Shown one piece after another: positions 7,826-15,544 of a DNA stretch of 41,337 bases. Source of the stretch: DAOQVB01 sp964400865 (lineage in GTDB: Bacteria > Patescibacteriota > Microgenomatia > UBA1400 > PJMF01); contig CAYNWG010000006.1 of NCBI GenBank assembly GCA_964400865.1, positions 1 through 41,337 on the forward strand, read 5' to 3'. Both the position numbers and the translations under genes were made by a program. The notes under the pieces were generated by a model that saw only the letters and a program-made list of their open reading frames with translations, did no database searches and had not been told where the DNA came from. Each line of letters starts with the position of its first letter. Positions within the stretch are counted from its first letter, which is position 1.

Positions 7826-8476
7826 ATGATATTTCATATTTTAACAACTTTTCCGCAGTATTTTGAAAGTCCTTTGCTCTCATCGATCGTTCATAGAGCA
7901 ATTGCCAACCAAATTATCAATGTAAACTTGATTGATTTACGCCGATTTGCTAATGATAAGCATAAAACAACCGATGACCGACCTTTTGGTGGTGGAGCTG
8001 GGATGGTCATGAAAATAGAACCAATCGAGAAAGCATTGGCGAGCATAGCAATAGCTAAGCCAAGAAAAAATAGAACCATCCTTCTCTCAGCACGAGGCAA
8101 ACGCTTTATACAAACAGATGCTCATAGATTGGCCTCATACGAATCATTAATAATTATTTGTGGTCACTATGGCGATGTTGATCAAAGAGTGGCAGACTAT
8201 TTAGTAGATGAAGAAATATCGATTGGAGATTTTGTGATGACCGGGGGGGAGCCAGCTGCACTAGTCATGATTGATGCTATTAGCCGATTATTACCCAATG
8301 TACTGGGAAATGAAACCAGTGCGATAGCAGAAAGTCACGACAAGCCAGGAATGCCCAGTCCTCCGAGTTATACTAGACCAGCTGATCATCACGGTTGGAA
8401 AGTTCCAGAGGTATTATTGTCCGGTAATGTGGCAGCTATTAACGCTTGGAAAGCCGATTATTTGGACTCAAAATAA
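7826..8476 (+). CDS. trmD: tRNA (guanine-37-N1)-methyltransferase
   Basis: SPOUT methyltransferase that makes m1G37 in tRNA using S-adenosylmethionine and prevents +1 frameshifting. Signatures in order: FHILTTFPQYF at the N-terminus, DDRPFGGGAGMVMK, IICGHYGDVDQRV, the knotted SAM loop IGDFVMTGGEPAALVMID, SRLLPNVLGNE (catalytic Arg) and PSYTRP. The acidic residue aligned with catalytic Asp169 of Haemophilus TrmD appears to be Glu (AESH). At 216 aa it lacks roughly the last 30-35 residues of typical TrmD, ending shortly after LLSGNVAAINAWK, where the usual SGNH His is Val. An in-frame TAG at 7817 excludes a longer N-terminus. The 3' end overlaps rmlD by 19 bp. Confidence 0.94.
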   Translation: MIFHILTTFPQYFESPLLSSIVHRAIANQIINVNLIDLRRFANDKHKTTDDRPFGGGAGMVMKIEPIEKALASIAIAKPRKNRTILLSARGKRFIQTDAHRLASYESLIIICGHYGDVDQRVADYLVDEEISIGDFVMTGGEPAALVMIDAISRLLPNVLGNETSAIAESHDKPGMPSPPSYTRPADHHGWKVPEVLLSGNVAAINAWKADYLDSK

Positions 8477-9360
8477 GTACACGCTTCAGCAATGGCATCA
8501 GAAATAGATGTAAGTTTGTGGGGAATGACTTGTCGTAATTTAGTCGTATCAAGGGCAGTATTTTTTTGATACGGCCGTTGTGATGTTGCTAGATAGTTGG
8601 CGAGCGACCCAGATCTCACTACAGTGGGAAGGTGAGCTGCTTTAGCAACTTTGCATGCAAAGTCATAATCGTTCCATCGCTCGCCATTCGTTGCATGAAA
8701 TATCCCCGTTGTTTTTGATTGAATAAACCAAAGAATTGTGCTAGCTAAGTCGTCAATATATGTTGGACCAAATGAGTGATCTGTAAATTGTGGAGGCAGA
8801 GATCCTTCTTTCAGCTGATTGAGAATTCGATGGAGGATGTCTGCTTTTACGTGTGAATCGGATCTAAAAGGCTGATCTATTCTAAGGATTGCAGCTTGAT
8901 CAAGGGAGCTGGTGATTTCTTCCTCTGCCCAAAGTTTTGTTTGACCATACCATTCAATTGGGTTGGGCTTGTCAATCTCCGTATACATTTCGGCTTTCGT
9001 TCCATCGAAAATATATGCAGTCGATAGATGAATCATTAACTTGCTGAATTTCTTACAAGCATTGACGATATTCCTTGTACCAACAACATTTATTGCGTAC
9101 GCGAGGCCTGTTTTATTTCCGGTTTGTTCCCAGGCGGCTGTGACGTTGGTGAATGCTGCGCAATGTAAAACGACTGAAGCGGCAGAGTTACCAATAAAAC
9201 TCTCTACTTGTTGCATGTTTGTTATATCAACAGGATTGGTTTTATCCGAAATATCAATATTTTCAAATCGAAAATCGGAAGATAAGTCTTTGACTATCTT
9301 TGAACCTACCAGTCCATTTAAACCTGTACCAATAATTGATGGTAGTTTAGTGGTATTCAT
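8458..9360 (-). CDS. rmlD: dTDP-4-dehydrorhamnose reductase (RmlD-like SDR)
   Basis: Extended short-chain dehydrogenase of 300 aa that performs the last step to dTDP-L-rhamnose, reducing the 4-keto group with NAD(P)H. The Rossmann start is IIGTGLNGLVGSKIV, followed by LHCAAFTNVTAAWE (the VNxAAYT region). The catalytic YxxxK is YGQTK and the Ser/Thr region is STAYIFDG. In most RmlD proteins that block reads STDYVFDG, so the Asp is Ala here. It is the last gene of LCP-72aa-rmlB-rmlC-rmlD, 17 nt after rmlC. The substitution could mean a related 4-ketoreductase with a different product. Confidence 0.85.
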   Translation of the reverse strand: MNTTKLPSIIGTGLNGLVGSKIVKDLSSDFRFENIDISDKTNPVDITNMQQVESFIGNSAASVVLHCAAFTNVTAAWEQTGNKTGLAYAINVVGTRNIVNACKKFSKLMIHLSTAYIFDGTKAEMYTEIDKPNPIEWYGQTKLWAEEEITSSLDQAAILRIDQPFRSDSHVKADILHRILNQLKEGSLPPQFTDHSFGPTYIDDLASTILWFIQSKTTGIFHATNGERWNDYDFACKVAKAAHLPTVVRSGSLANYLATSQRPYQKNTALDTTKLRQVIPHKLTSISDAIAEACTYFESK

Positions 9361-9377
9361 AGTGGTCCATACCCATT

Positions 9378-9989
9378 CTAAGAGCTAAATTTGGTAGGAA
9401 ACTTTTCACGCAGGGTTATTGACTGACGATCTCTTTCTGAAACTATCATAGACTTTTGAGTAATAGGCCATTGAGCATCAATGTCTTTATCAAATAATGA
9501 AATTGATACATCTCCGGTACGATCGCGATTGGCGTACAGCGCATCTACGAAATAGAGATACTCTACAGGTTCTGAGAGCGCTAGCGCAGAATTAGCCACA
9601 CCCGCTGGAATATAGAGAGAGCCATAGAGCGCATCGTCATGGTTACCCAGATTTAAACTGACTGATTGACCAAAAGTTGTTGAATTTGGTCTCACATCAA
9701 CTAGAACACAATAACAATAACCATGCACAATAGTTACTAACTTATTCCAATTTTCTGCATGAAAACCTCGGATAACATTTAAATGTGAGTGTGAATGATT
9801 AATTTGTACTGGGACGAAGGGCTGTTTTAGAGCTAAATTTAAATCTGGTAAACGAACGAGCTCGGCGTAGTGGCCTCGATGATCAATGTGCTTTTGTGAT
9901 GCTGAAAAGAGCAGACCTTCAATTGCAGTTTGGTAAATCCCGTCAACCACGTGGTTAGCTTCAGTCGGAATAAAATTATCAGTTGGCAT
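9378..9989 (-). CDS. rmlC: dTDP-4-dehydrorhamnose 3,5-epimerase family protein (RmlC-like)
   Basis: Cupin epimerase of 203 aa, expected to act on dTDP-4-keto-6-deoxyglucose. The family block VIRGFHAENWNKLVTIVHG holds the catalytic-type His (RGxH); VDVRPNSTTFG and YIPAGVANSALAL are also recognisable. The usual HGF in the last block is replaced (GVANSA), and several conserved aromatic positions differ, so 3-epimerase or 3,5-epimerase activity cannot be separated. It starts 2 nt after rmlB stops, so the pair is one unit. Confidence 0.82.
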   Translation of the reverse strand: MPTDNFIPTEANHVVDGIYQTAIEGLLFSASQKHIDHRGHYAELVRLPDLNLALKQPFVPVQINHSHSHLNVIRGFHAENWNKLVTIVHGYCYCVLVDVRPNSTTFGQSVSLNLGNHDDALYGSLYIPAGVANSALALSEPVEYLYFVDALYANRDRTGDVSISLFDKDIDAQWPITQKSMIVSERDRQSITLREKFPTKFSS

Positions 9990-9991
9990 AC

Positions 9992-11035
9992 TTATGAACT
10001 TTCCGTTGAATTATACTGTGCAGAAAAATAGGCTGCGTTAGCCATTTTTAGTGGTTTCCACCAATCTTGATTATTGGTATACCAATCAACGGTTTGACGA
10101 AGACCTTGCTCTAGATCAACAGTTGGTTGCCATCCCAGCTGTGACTTGATGTGATTCCAATTTACTCGATATTTTTGATCATGTCCTGGTCGGTCAGCGA
10201 CGTACTGAATAGAATCTTCAGATTTATGCATAATGTTCAGCAACAATCGAATGAGGTCTAGATTAGTTATGTCTGCAGTTAGTCCTCCAACCAGATAAGT
10301 TTGACCAATTTCGCCATTCAGTAGTACGAGCTCTATGGCGCGACAGTGGTCTTGAACATATAACCAATCCCTAATTTGATTTCCTGGACCATAAATCGGG
10401 ACCGTACCGTTTTCTAGTAAATTAGTTATAGCTAGGGGGATCAACTTTTCGGGGAACTGATATTCGCCGTAATTGTTTGAACAGTTAGTAATGGTAACTG
10501 GTAAACCATACGTTTCTGCGTATGCTCGTACCAGGTGATCAGACGCGGCTTTACTTGCTGCGTACGGACTTCTGGGTGAGTATGCAGTGGTTTCACAAAA
10601 ACCTTCATTGCTTTCCAATGGTAGTGTTCCAAACACTTCATCAGTAGAAATATGATGGAATCTTGAAATTGAGTGCTTCAGTGCTGCCTGTAATAAAGTA
10701 TGAGTGCCCATCACATTGGTTTGCAAAAACAGATTAGGATCGGTGATCGAACGGTCCACATGAGATTCTGCGGCAAAATGAACGATCATTGTCGTATCTT
10801 TCAGTAAATTGTCGACTAAAGTACTATCATTAATATTTCCATGAACAAAATGCACAGAAGTTTGTTTTTCTAATTCTACAAGTGATGAGCGGTTACCAGC
10901 GTAGGTGAGTGCATCAAGAATGATAATGTGATCTTCTGGATGTTGTTTATTCCAAAAATAGCAAAAGTTAGTACCAATGAAACCAGCGCCCCCAGTAATT
11001 AATAGCGTGTTGTGTTTCTTGAGTGTGTTGCTCAT
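9992..11035 (-). CDS. rmlB: dTDP-glucose 4,6-dehydratase
   Basis: NAD-dependent SDR of 347 aa that converts dTDP-glucose to dTDP-4-keto-6-deoxyglucose. It has the Rossmann glycine motif TGGAGFIGTNFC, VHFAAESHVDRSI, the Thr-Asp-Glu catalytic segment STDEVFG and the SDR pair in SPYAASKAASDHLV (YxxxK). The substrate block TNCSNNYGEYQFPEKLIPL is characteristic of RmlB. It follows the 72-aa gene by 13 nt. RmlA, which supplies dTDP-glucose, is not adjacent; the nucleotidyltransferase at 37486 is the only candidate in the window. Confidence 0.95.
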   Translation of the reverse strand: MSNTLKKHNTLLITGGAGFIGTNFCYFWNKQHPEDHIIILDALTYAGNRSSLVELEKQTSVHFVHGNINDSTLVDNLLKDTTMIVHFAAESHVDRSITDPNLFLQTNVMGTHTLLQAALKHSISRFHHISTDEVFGTLPLESNEGFCETTAYSPRSPYAASKAASDHLVRAYAETYGLPVTITNCSNNYGEYQFPEKLIPLAITNLLENGTVPIYGPGNQIRDWLYVQDHCRAIELVLLNGEIGQTYLVGGLTADITNLDLIRLLLNIMHKSEDSIQYVADRPGHDQKYRVNWNHIKSQLGWQPTVDLEQGLRQTVDWYTNNQDWWKPLKMANAAYFSAQYNSTESS

Positions 11036-11048
11036 ATAAATGGTTCAA

Positions 11049-11267
11049 CTACTTATTATACGACTCATCGATTAAACGTTGCGTTTCATTTCTACCCAAT
11101 TGATCTCTTACTCTAACATACATATTTTCTAGTTTTGCGTATCTTTTTTGTTCCACTCGGTACAATTCTTGATAGAGTCCTGCCAAAAGTGCAAAAATAA
11201 TAGTGGTCAAAAGCAATAGGCGAGTGATGGTTTTTTGACTGGGAAGTGATAATTTTGGTATTTTCAT
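11049..11267 (-). CDS. Small single-pass membrane protein, 72 aa
   Basis: Not recognised. It has a basic N-terminus, one membrane helix (LLLLTTIIFALLAGLY, about residues 17-33) and a charged, probably helical tail (ELYRVEQKRYAKLENMYVRV) that could form a short coiled coil. The architecture resembles bitopic envelope or division proteins, but similarity at this length means little. It sits 19 nt after the LCP gene and 13 nt before rmlB, so it should be co-expressed with rhamnose synthesis and glycan attachment. Confidence 0.7.
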   Translation of the reverse strand: MKIPKLSLPSQKTITRLLLLTTIIFALLAGLYQELYRVEQKRYAKLENMYVRVRDQLGRNETQRLIDESYNK

Positions 11268-11286
11268 GTATTTATTTTGTTGCTGT

Positions 11287-12354
11287 CTACTTGGGATTGA
11301 GTGAGTATTGTATGTATTCCCTTAGAATAGCGCTGTTAGTGGCTGTATACACCCATTGATTTTGATATCTCCAAATTGGCGGATGTATGAGAACGCCATA
11401 ATCTTGGTAATTTTCTGCAATTGGTAGCGTGTGGGCAGTTAAATTTGGGCGTGTGTCATTTTTTACAAATTGAATTCCTGTGCGTAAGACTTCACTTAGT
11501 GGCCAATATGATTCGTAATTAGCTCGAAACCAAGACACAATTTTACCAACCAAGTTGGGATTGGTCAGAACAGTTTTTGACTGTAGTTTACTGAGTATTG
11601 CAATGATTACTTGTTGCTGTCTCTGTGTGCGGGAATCATCGGTGCCATTTTCACCAATAGCCTGGCGAGAGCGTATATATTCCAATACACGAGCACCATT
11701 CATCAGCTGGGATCCTGCTTCAAAACTGACAGTTTTCTGTAATAAAGCGGGGTCTGTGATTTGGCTCGGGTTAATTCCTGGAATGGGAAAATGATCATCA
11801 GTAAATGCCTTAGTTACAGTTATCTCTAGTCCGCCAAGTGTATCGACTAGTTCTGCTAATTGTTCCAGATTGACAGGAATTATCTTATCAATGGTGATTC
11901 CCGAAAGGGATTCAACTACAGAAGACACAAGCTGAGTAGGTTGCTCAGGATTGGTTTTTTGGCCATAATAGTAGAGGGAGTTAATTTTTGTTTGATATTC
12001 TTCAATCCAGAGATCCCTAGGAAGAGAAAGAGAATTAATTTCGCCAGATACTGTATCGATTGTTAGCAAAATAATCGTATCAGTTAGGACAGTTTGGGTT
12101 CGAGCTTCAACTTCATCTAGGCCTAGAACAAGTACGGAAACTATTTTGTTAGATTCAGTGTGTGGAACTTGCCATGCATTTATTGTCATGCTTACTATTT
12201 CAGTAGCAGTGAGACCACTAGATTTTTGAAACAGTGAAAATTGATACCATCCAATTAGACCAAGAATTAACCCGGTAATTAGAAGTAAAACCAATAAAAA
12301 GCCAGCGGTAGCCAACTGCGCTTTCAGCATGAGCTTAAATAAATTTCGATTCAT
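11287..12354 (-). CDS. LytR-CpsA-Psr (LCP) family glycopolymer transferase
   Basis: Membrane-anchored phosphotransferase, 355 aa; known members attach lipid-linked glycopolymers to peptidoglycan or to other surface acceptors. One N-terminal membrane helix (residues ~12-35) precedes the LCP domain: VLVLGLDE, LTDTIILLTID, the pyrophosphate-binding Arg in SLPRDLW, LGGLEITV, the VRxR-like YIRSRQ, and DSRTQRQQQVI. The start at 12354 has a TAAGAT box 8 nt upstream. It is divergent from the glycan locus at 12396 with only 41 nt between starts, which suggests joint control and a shared job. Confidence 0.92.
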   Translation of the reverse strand: MNRNLFKLMLKAQLATAGFLLVLLLITGLILGLIGWYQFSLFQKSSGLTATEIVSMTINAWQVPHTESNKIVSVLVLGLDEVEARTQTVLTDTIILLTIDTVSGEINSLSLPRDLWIEEYQTKINSLYYYGQKTNPEQPTQLVSSVVESLSGITIDKIIPVNLEQLAELVDTLGGLEITVTKAFTDDHFPIPGINPSQITDPALLQKTVSFEAGSQLMNGARVLEYIRSRQAIGENGTDDSRTQRQQQVIIAILSKLQSKTVLTNPNLVGKIVSWFRANYESYWPLSEVLRTGIQFVKNDTRPNLTAHTLPIAENYQDYGVLIHPPIWRYQNQWVYTATNSAILREYIQYSLNPK

Positions 12355-12362
12355 TAGTAGCT

Positions 12363-12368
12363 ATCTTA
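12363..12368 (-). promoter_or_regulatory. -10 box for the LCP-rmlBCD unit
   Basis: TAAGAT on the minus strand, 8 nt before ATG 12354, predicting a leader of about 2 nt. It lies 15 nt from the oppositely directed TACAAT box at 12384-12389, so the two promoters overlap physically and may compete. Confidence 0.4.
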
Positions 12369-12383
12369 CCATTAGTAATGCGG

Positions 12384-12389
12384 TACAAT
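12384..12389 (+). promoter_or_regulatory. -10 box for the glycan locus (leaderless)
   Basis: TACAAT with exactly 6 nt before ATG 12396, which places +1 at the start codon. An in-frame ATG at 12378 lies upstream of this box and is therefore unlikely to be used. No convincing -35 element. Confidence 0.5.
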
Positions 12390-12395
12390 GAAAAG

Positions 12396-14072
12396 ATGCT
12401 CAAACGAGTGCTTGTGCCCTTGATGTTGCTTGTTATATTACTTGTGTCCTCAAGAAGTTTTTTTTTAGGTAAACTATTTTTCTTACACGATTTCACTCAC
12501 GCTGCCAGAATTGTTGAAATGTCACGAGGGCTCCAAGATGGAGATTTTCCCGTCCAATGGTCAAAAAATTTTGGCTATGGTTATGGTATGCCTTTGTTTT
12601 TGTTTTATGGACCTTTCCCATACTACATTGGTGCACTGCTCTACCTAACTCTGAACTCTGTCTCGTGGTCAATCCTAGTGCTTTTTAGTATTGTAAACAT
12701 TGTTACGCTACTCGGATCGTATCGGTTGGGTAAAGAGCTATCAGGATACACGGGGGGAGTAGTCTTTGCCGCGCTGTATACGCTCGCACCATACCGAGCA
12801 GTGAATCTGTTTTTGAGGGGGGCGCTCAATGAACTTTGGGCGATGGCATTGCTGCCCTGGCTAGTCTTGGGTTGGTATTTGATGACAAAAAAACATCGCT
12901 GGGCCTGGCTCTACATCTCAGTCAGTACGGCTATCATAATTCTCAGCCATAATTTATCTGCATTATATTTTGTCCCATTAGGATTTTTTATTGGTTTGCT
13001 ACTATTCTTCTGGAAAAGAAAAAATAAAAATGGTACTCACCAAGATTTGATTTCACTGATAGTAAAGGGTCTGCTCAGTGCCACGTTGGGCTTTGGCTTG
13101 AGTGCTTTCTATGCTTTGCCAGCTTTCCTTGAGAAGTCATTTACAAAGTTAGATCAACAAGTCTTAACTGGTTATTTTGATTACCACAACCACTTTTTAT
13201 ATCTTAGACAATTTCTCTTAGATAATTGGAGATATGGTGGATCGGAGTGGGGGCCAAACGACGGAATTAATTTCTTTTTAGGTTATGGCGTACTTTTGGG
13301 TTTAGGATTTGCTGTATTCCAAACTGTGAGGAGGATTAAGCATGAAAGAAAACAAACTTCTTTAATTATGATTTTGCTGTTTATTACAATGGGTGGTCTA
13401 ATTTTAGTCACCACTCAGAAGACGCTTTGGTTGTGGGAAAATCTTCCGATGATTGCCTATCTTCAATTTCCCTGGCGTTTATTAGGCGCAATTGCTTTTG
13501 TTGCTACATTGATAATTGTCATGTCCCTCAAAAATCATATTTTTGGAAAACGAGCGCTGCTAATTATTATTACAACCGTAACTCTATTCACGTCATTCAG
13601 GTACTTCGTACCCGCTTTTTATTATGAATCCGATACTGGTCCGTACTACACAGATGCCGTGAGGATCCAAAAAGAAATGAGTGGCATACTACCCGACTAC
13701 ATTCCGAAGACTTTTAATACTGACATTGAGTCTTTCCAACAATTAGTCGAAAATAGCGAAGTACTTACAACTACTGTTTTGAAAGATGCCACTTCTCAAA
13801 AAATTATTGCAGTTGAAGCCAAACAACCCACACTCATAACTATTTCAGTTGCAAACTTCCCTGGATGGAAAGCATATCTAGATGGAGCAGAAACTCAAAT
13901 TCTTACTAGCGATAATGGTCTGATTCAAGTTGTTTTGCCCGAAGGTAAACACTTACTCAGTTTGGATTTTGGAATGACCTCAGTTCGGTTGTGGGGTTAT
14001 CTAATCAGTACACTCTCAGTCATACTACTGTCCGCCAATTTGTTTAGTACTAGAGAAATAAAACAAATATAA
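12396..14072 (+). CDS. PTPS-related polytopic membrane protein (GT-C-like), first copy
   Basis: About 558 aa with some ten hydrophobic segments. It matches the bacterial membrane family named for '6-pyruvoyl-tetrahydropterin synthase-related' domains, generally viewed as GT-C-like glycosyltransferases. The first outer loop has HDFTHAARI (His31-Asp32...His35...Arg38), then FPVQWSKNFGYGYGMPLFLF. Later come ILSHNLSALYF and LQFPWRLLG. A C-terminal beta-rich domain carries NFPGWKAYLDG, and a last membrane helix follows. These motifs recur in the gene at 31843. The start was chosen by the TACAAT box; ATG 12378 adds six residues. It is the first gene of the + strand glycan locus, 3 nt before the flippase. 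The donor is unknown. Confidence 0.85.
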   Translation: MLKRVLVPLMLLVILLVSSRSFFLGKLFFLHDFTHAARIVEMSRGLQDGDFPVQWSKNFGYGYGMPLFLFYGPFPYYIGALLYLTLNSVSWSILVLFSIVNIVTLLGSYRLGKELSGYTGGVVFAALYTLAPYRAVNLFLRGALNELWAMALLPWLVLGWYLMTKKHRWAWLYISVSTAIIILSHNLSALYFVPLGFFIGLLLFFWKRKNKNGTHQDLISLIVKGLLSATLGFGLSAFYALPAFLEKSFTKLDQQVLTGYFDYHNHFLYLRQFLLDNWRYGGSEWGPNDGINFFLGYGVLLGLGFAVFQTVRRIKHERKQTSLIMILLFITMGGLILVTTQKTLWLWENLPMIAYLQFPWRLLGAIAFVATLIIVMSLKNHIFGKRALLIIITTVTLFTSFRYFVPAFYYESDTGPYYTDAVRIQKEMSGILPDYIPKTFNTDIESFQQLVENSEVLTTTVLKDATSQKIIAVEAKQPTLITISVANFPGWKAYLDGAETQILTSDNGLIQVVLPEGKHLLSLDFGMTSVRLWGYLISTLSVILLSANLFSTREIKQI

Positions 14073-14075
14073 ACT

Positions 14076-15542
14076 ATGCAGAAAATAACTACAGACGACG
14101 AGCTTCATGTGATTAAACGGAGATCGATCTCTGGAGCAGTATCATATTTACTTCGAACTGTTATTTTGCAAGGTATTGGATTTCTATCGTTGGCCATTTT
14201 GAGTAGTCTATTTGCTCCAGAGGACTTTGGTATATATGGTTTTATTGTAATGATCATCGGTTTGCTAACTTTTTTTTCCGATATTGGTTTAGCAGCTGCC
14301 CTAATACAGAAAAAAACCGAACCAACTATTGAAGAATATCGGACCGCATTTACCATTCAGTTATTACTGGGATGGTTAATAGTTATGATTGCCGTTCTAT
14401 TAGTGGCGTCGGGAATTATTTCCAGAAAAACTGGTTGGGCGGGTGATTGGATTTTACTTACTTTGGCAATTTCATTTCCTCTGACAACATTAAAAACAAT
14501 TCCATCGGTAATTCTTGAACGAAAATTAGAATTTTCAAAACTAGTTCTGCCTCAGATTGCTGAACAAATTGTTTTTCACGGTGTTTTGATCTTTATGGCT
14601 TATCAAAAGTGGGGAGTAATAAGCTATGCGTTTGCGATTGGTGCTCGAACCCTAATTGGTATTATTTTGATGAATATAATTCAACAATGGCAATTTGGAC
14701 TAGCGATTACCAAACCGGCAATCAAAACACTCCTTTCATATGGAGTTAAATTTCAACTAAATGATTTTCTGGCCAGAATTAAAGACCAACTCTTTTATAT
14801 TGTTGTTGGCGTGATGATGCCATTGAGAGAATTTGGGTATATTCAGTGGTCAAAAAATTGGTCAATGTATCCTTACACACTGACTGTTCAAAACGTGATG
14901 GCAATCACTTTTCCAACATTCTCTAGATTGCAGCATCGTAAAGATGCGCTGGCGAAAGGATTGGAAATCTCTCTTTTTTGGATTACCTTGGCGATTTTCC
15001 CGATTATAATTGGCATGGCTTGTTTTATTACTCCACTTCTAACGGTTTTTTCATCAACGTATGGCAAGTGGATGCCAGCGGCATTTAGTTTTGCATTATT
15101 TAGTCTGAGCATTGGTTGGAGCGCAATTTCAACTCCTTTAACAAATCTGCTTAATGCCATGGGAAAAATTAACCAAACGCTTAAATTAATGATCATGTGG
15201 ACACTATTGACTTGGGTGCTCACTCCTCCGCTTGTTTGGTGGTTTGGGTATAATGGGGTTGCAGTTGCTGCGCTCCTCATTAGTTTTTCTTCAATTGCCG
15301 CCGTTTGGATGGTACAGAAAGAAATTTCATTTAAGCTCTGGGATCAAATCTGGCCGCAGCTCGCTGCGGCCTCCGTCATGGCAACTATTGCCCTCATCGG
15401 TAGAAATTATTGGCAACAGAATGTTGAACTTTTGTTATCTGGAATGTTCTTGGCACTGATATCCTATGTGATGACCATATTTATTCTTGCCAAAGATCGT
15501 TTGATTCGTAATACTCTATACTTACTTAGAGAGAGAGCATAA
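14076..15542 (+). CDS. Polysaccharide flippase of the Wzx/MOP superfamily (WzxC-like)
   Basis: Polytopic transporter of 488 aa with about 12-14 hydrophobic segments, expected to flip undecaprenyl-diphosphate-linked oligosaccharides outward. The N-terminal block is typical of WzxC/TuaB-type proteins: APEDFGIYGFIVMIIGLLTF, then FFSDIGLAAALIQKK and the EEYRTAFTIQ segment. The central ISTPLTNLLNAMGKINQTLK matches the family's TM10-TM11 loop. It is located between the first PTPS-related protein and a GT2 gene (gaps of 3 and 2 nt), in the usual place for a repeat-unit exporter. A 20-nt GC-rich palindrome lies in its 3' part (15352-15371). Confidence 0.9.
   Translation: MQKITTDDELHVIKRRSISGAVSYLLRTVILQGIGFLSLAILSSLFAPEDFGIYGFIVMIIGLLTFFSDIGLAAALIQKKTEPTIEEYRTAFTIQLLLGWLIVMIAVLLVASGIISRKTGWAGDWILLTLAISFPLTTLKTIPSVILERKLEFSKLVLPQIAEQIVFHGVLIFMAYQKWGVISYAFAIGARTLIGIILMNIIQQWQFGLAITKPAIKTLLSYGVKFQLNDFLARIKDQLFYIVVGVMMPLREFGYIQWSKNWSMYPYTLTVQNVMAITFPTFSRLQHRKDALAKGLEISLFWITLAIFPIIIGMACFITPLLTVFSSTYGKWMPAAFSFALFSLSIGWSAISTPLTNLLNAMGKINQTLKLMIMWTLLTWVLTPPLVWWFGYNGVAVAALLISFSSIAAVWMVQKEISFKLWDQIWPQLAAASVMATIALIGRNYWQQNVELLLSGMFLALISYVMTIFILAKDRLIRNTLYLLRERA
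15352..15371. repeat. GC-rich perfect inverted repeat inside the flippase gene
   Basis: GGCCGCAGC (15352-15360), TC, GCTGCGGCC (15363-15371): a 9-bp perfect stem with a 2-nt spacer, 8 of 9 pairs being G:C, in AT-rich coding DNA. It encodes part of WPQLAAASV. No T-run follows, so it is not a standard terminator. Confidence 0.6.
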
Positions 15543-15544
15543 TT

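Noticed and set aside
9578..9587. Palindrome GCGCTAGCGC within rmlC
   Set aside because: Short, with no spacer, and it encodes part of the family block (ALAL); no sign of a function beyond coding.
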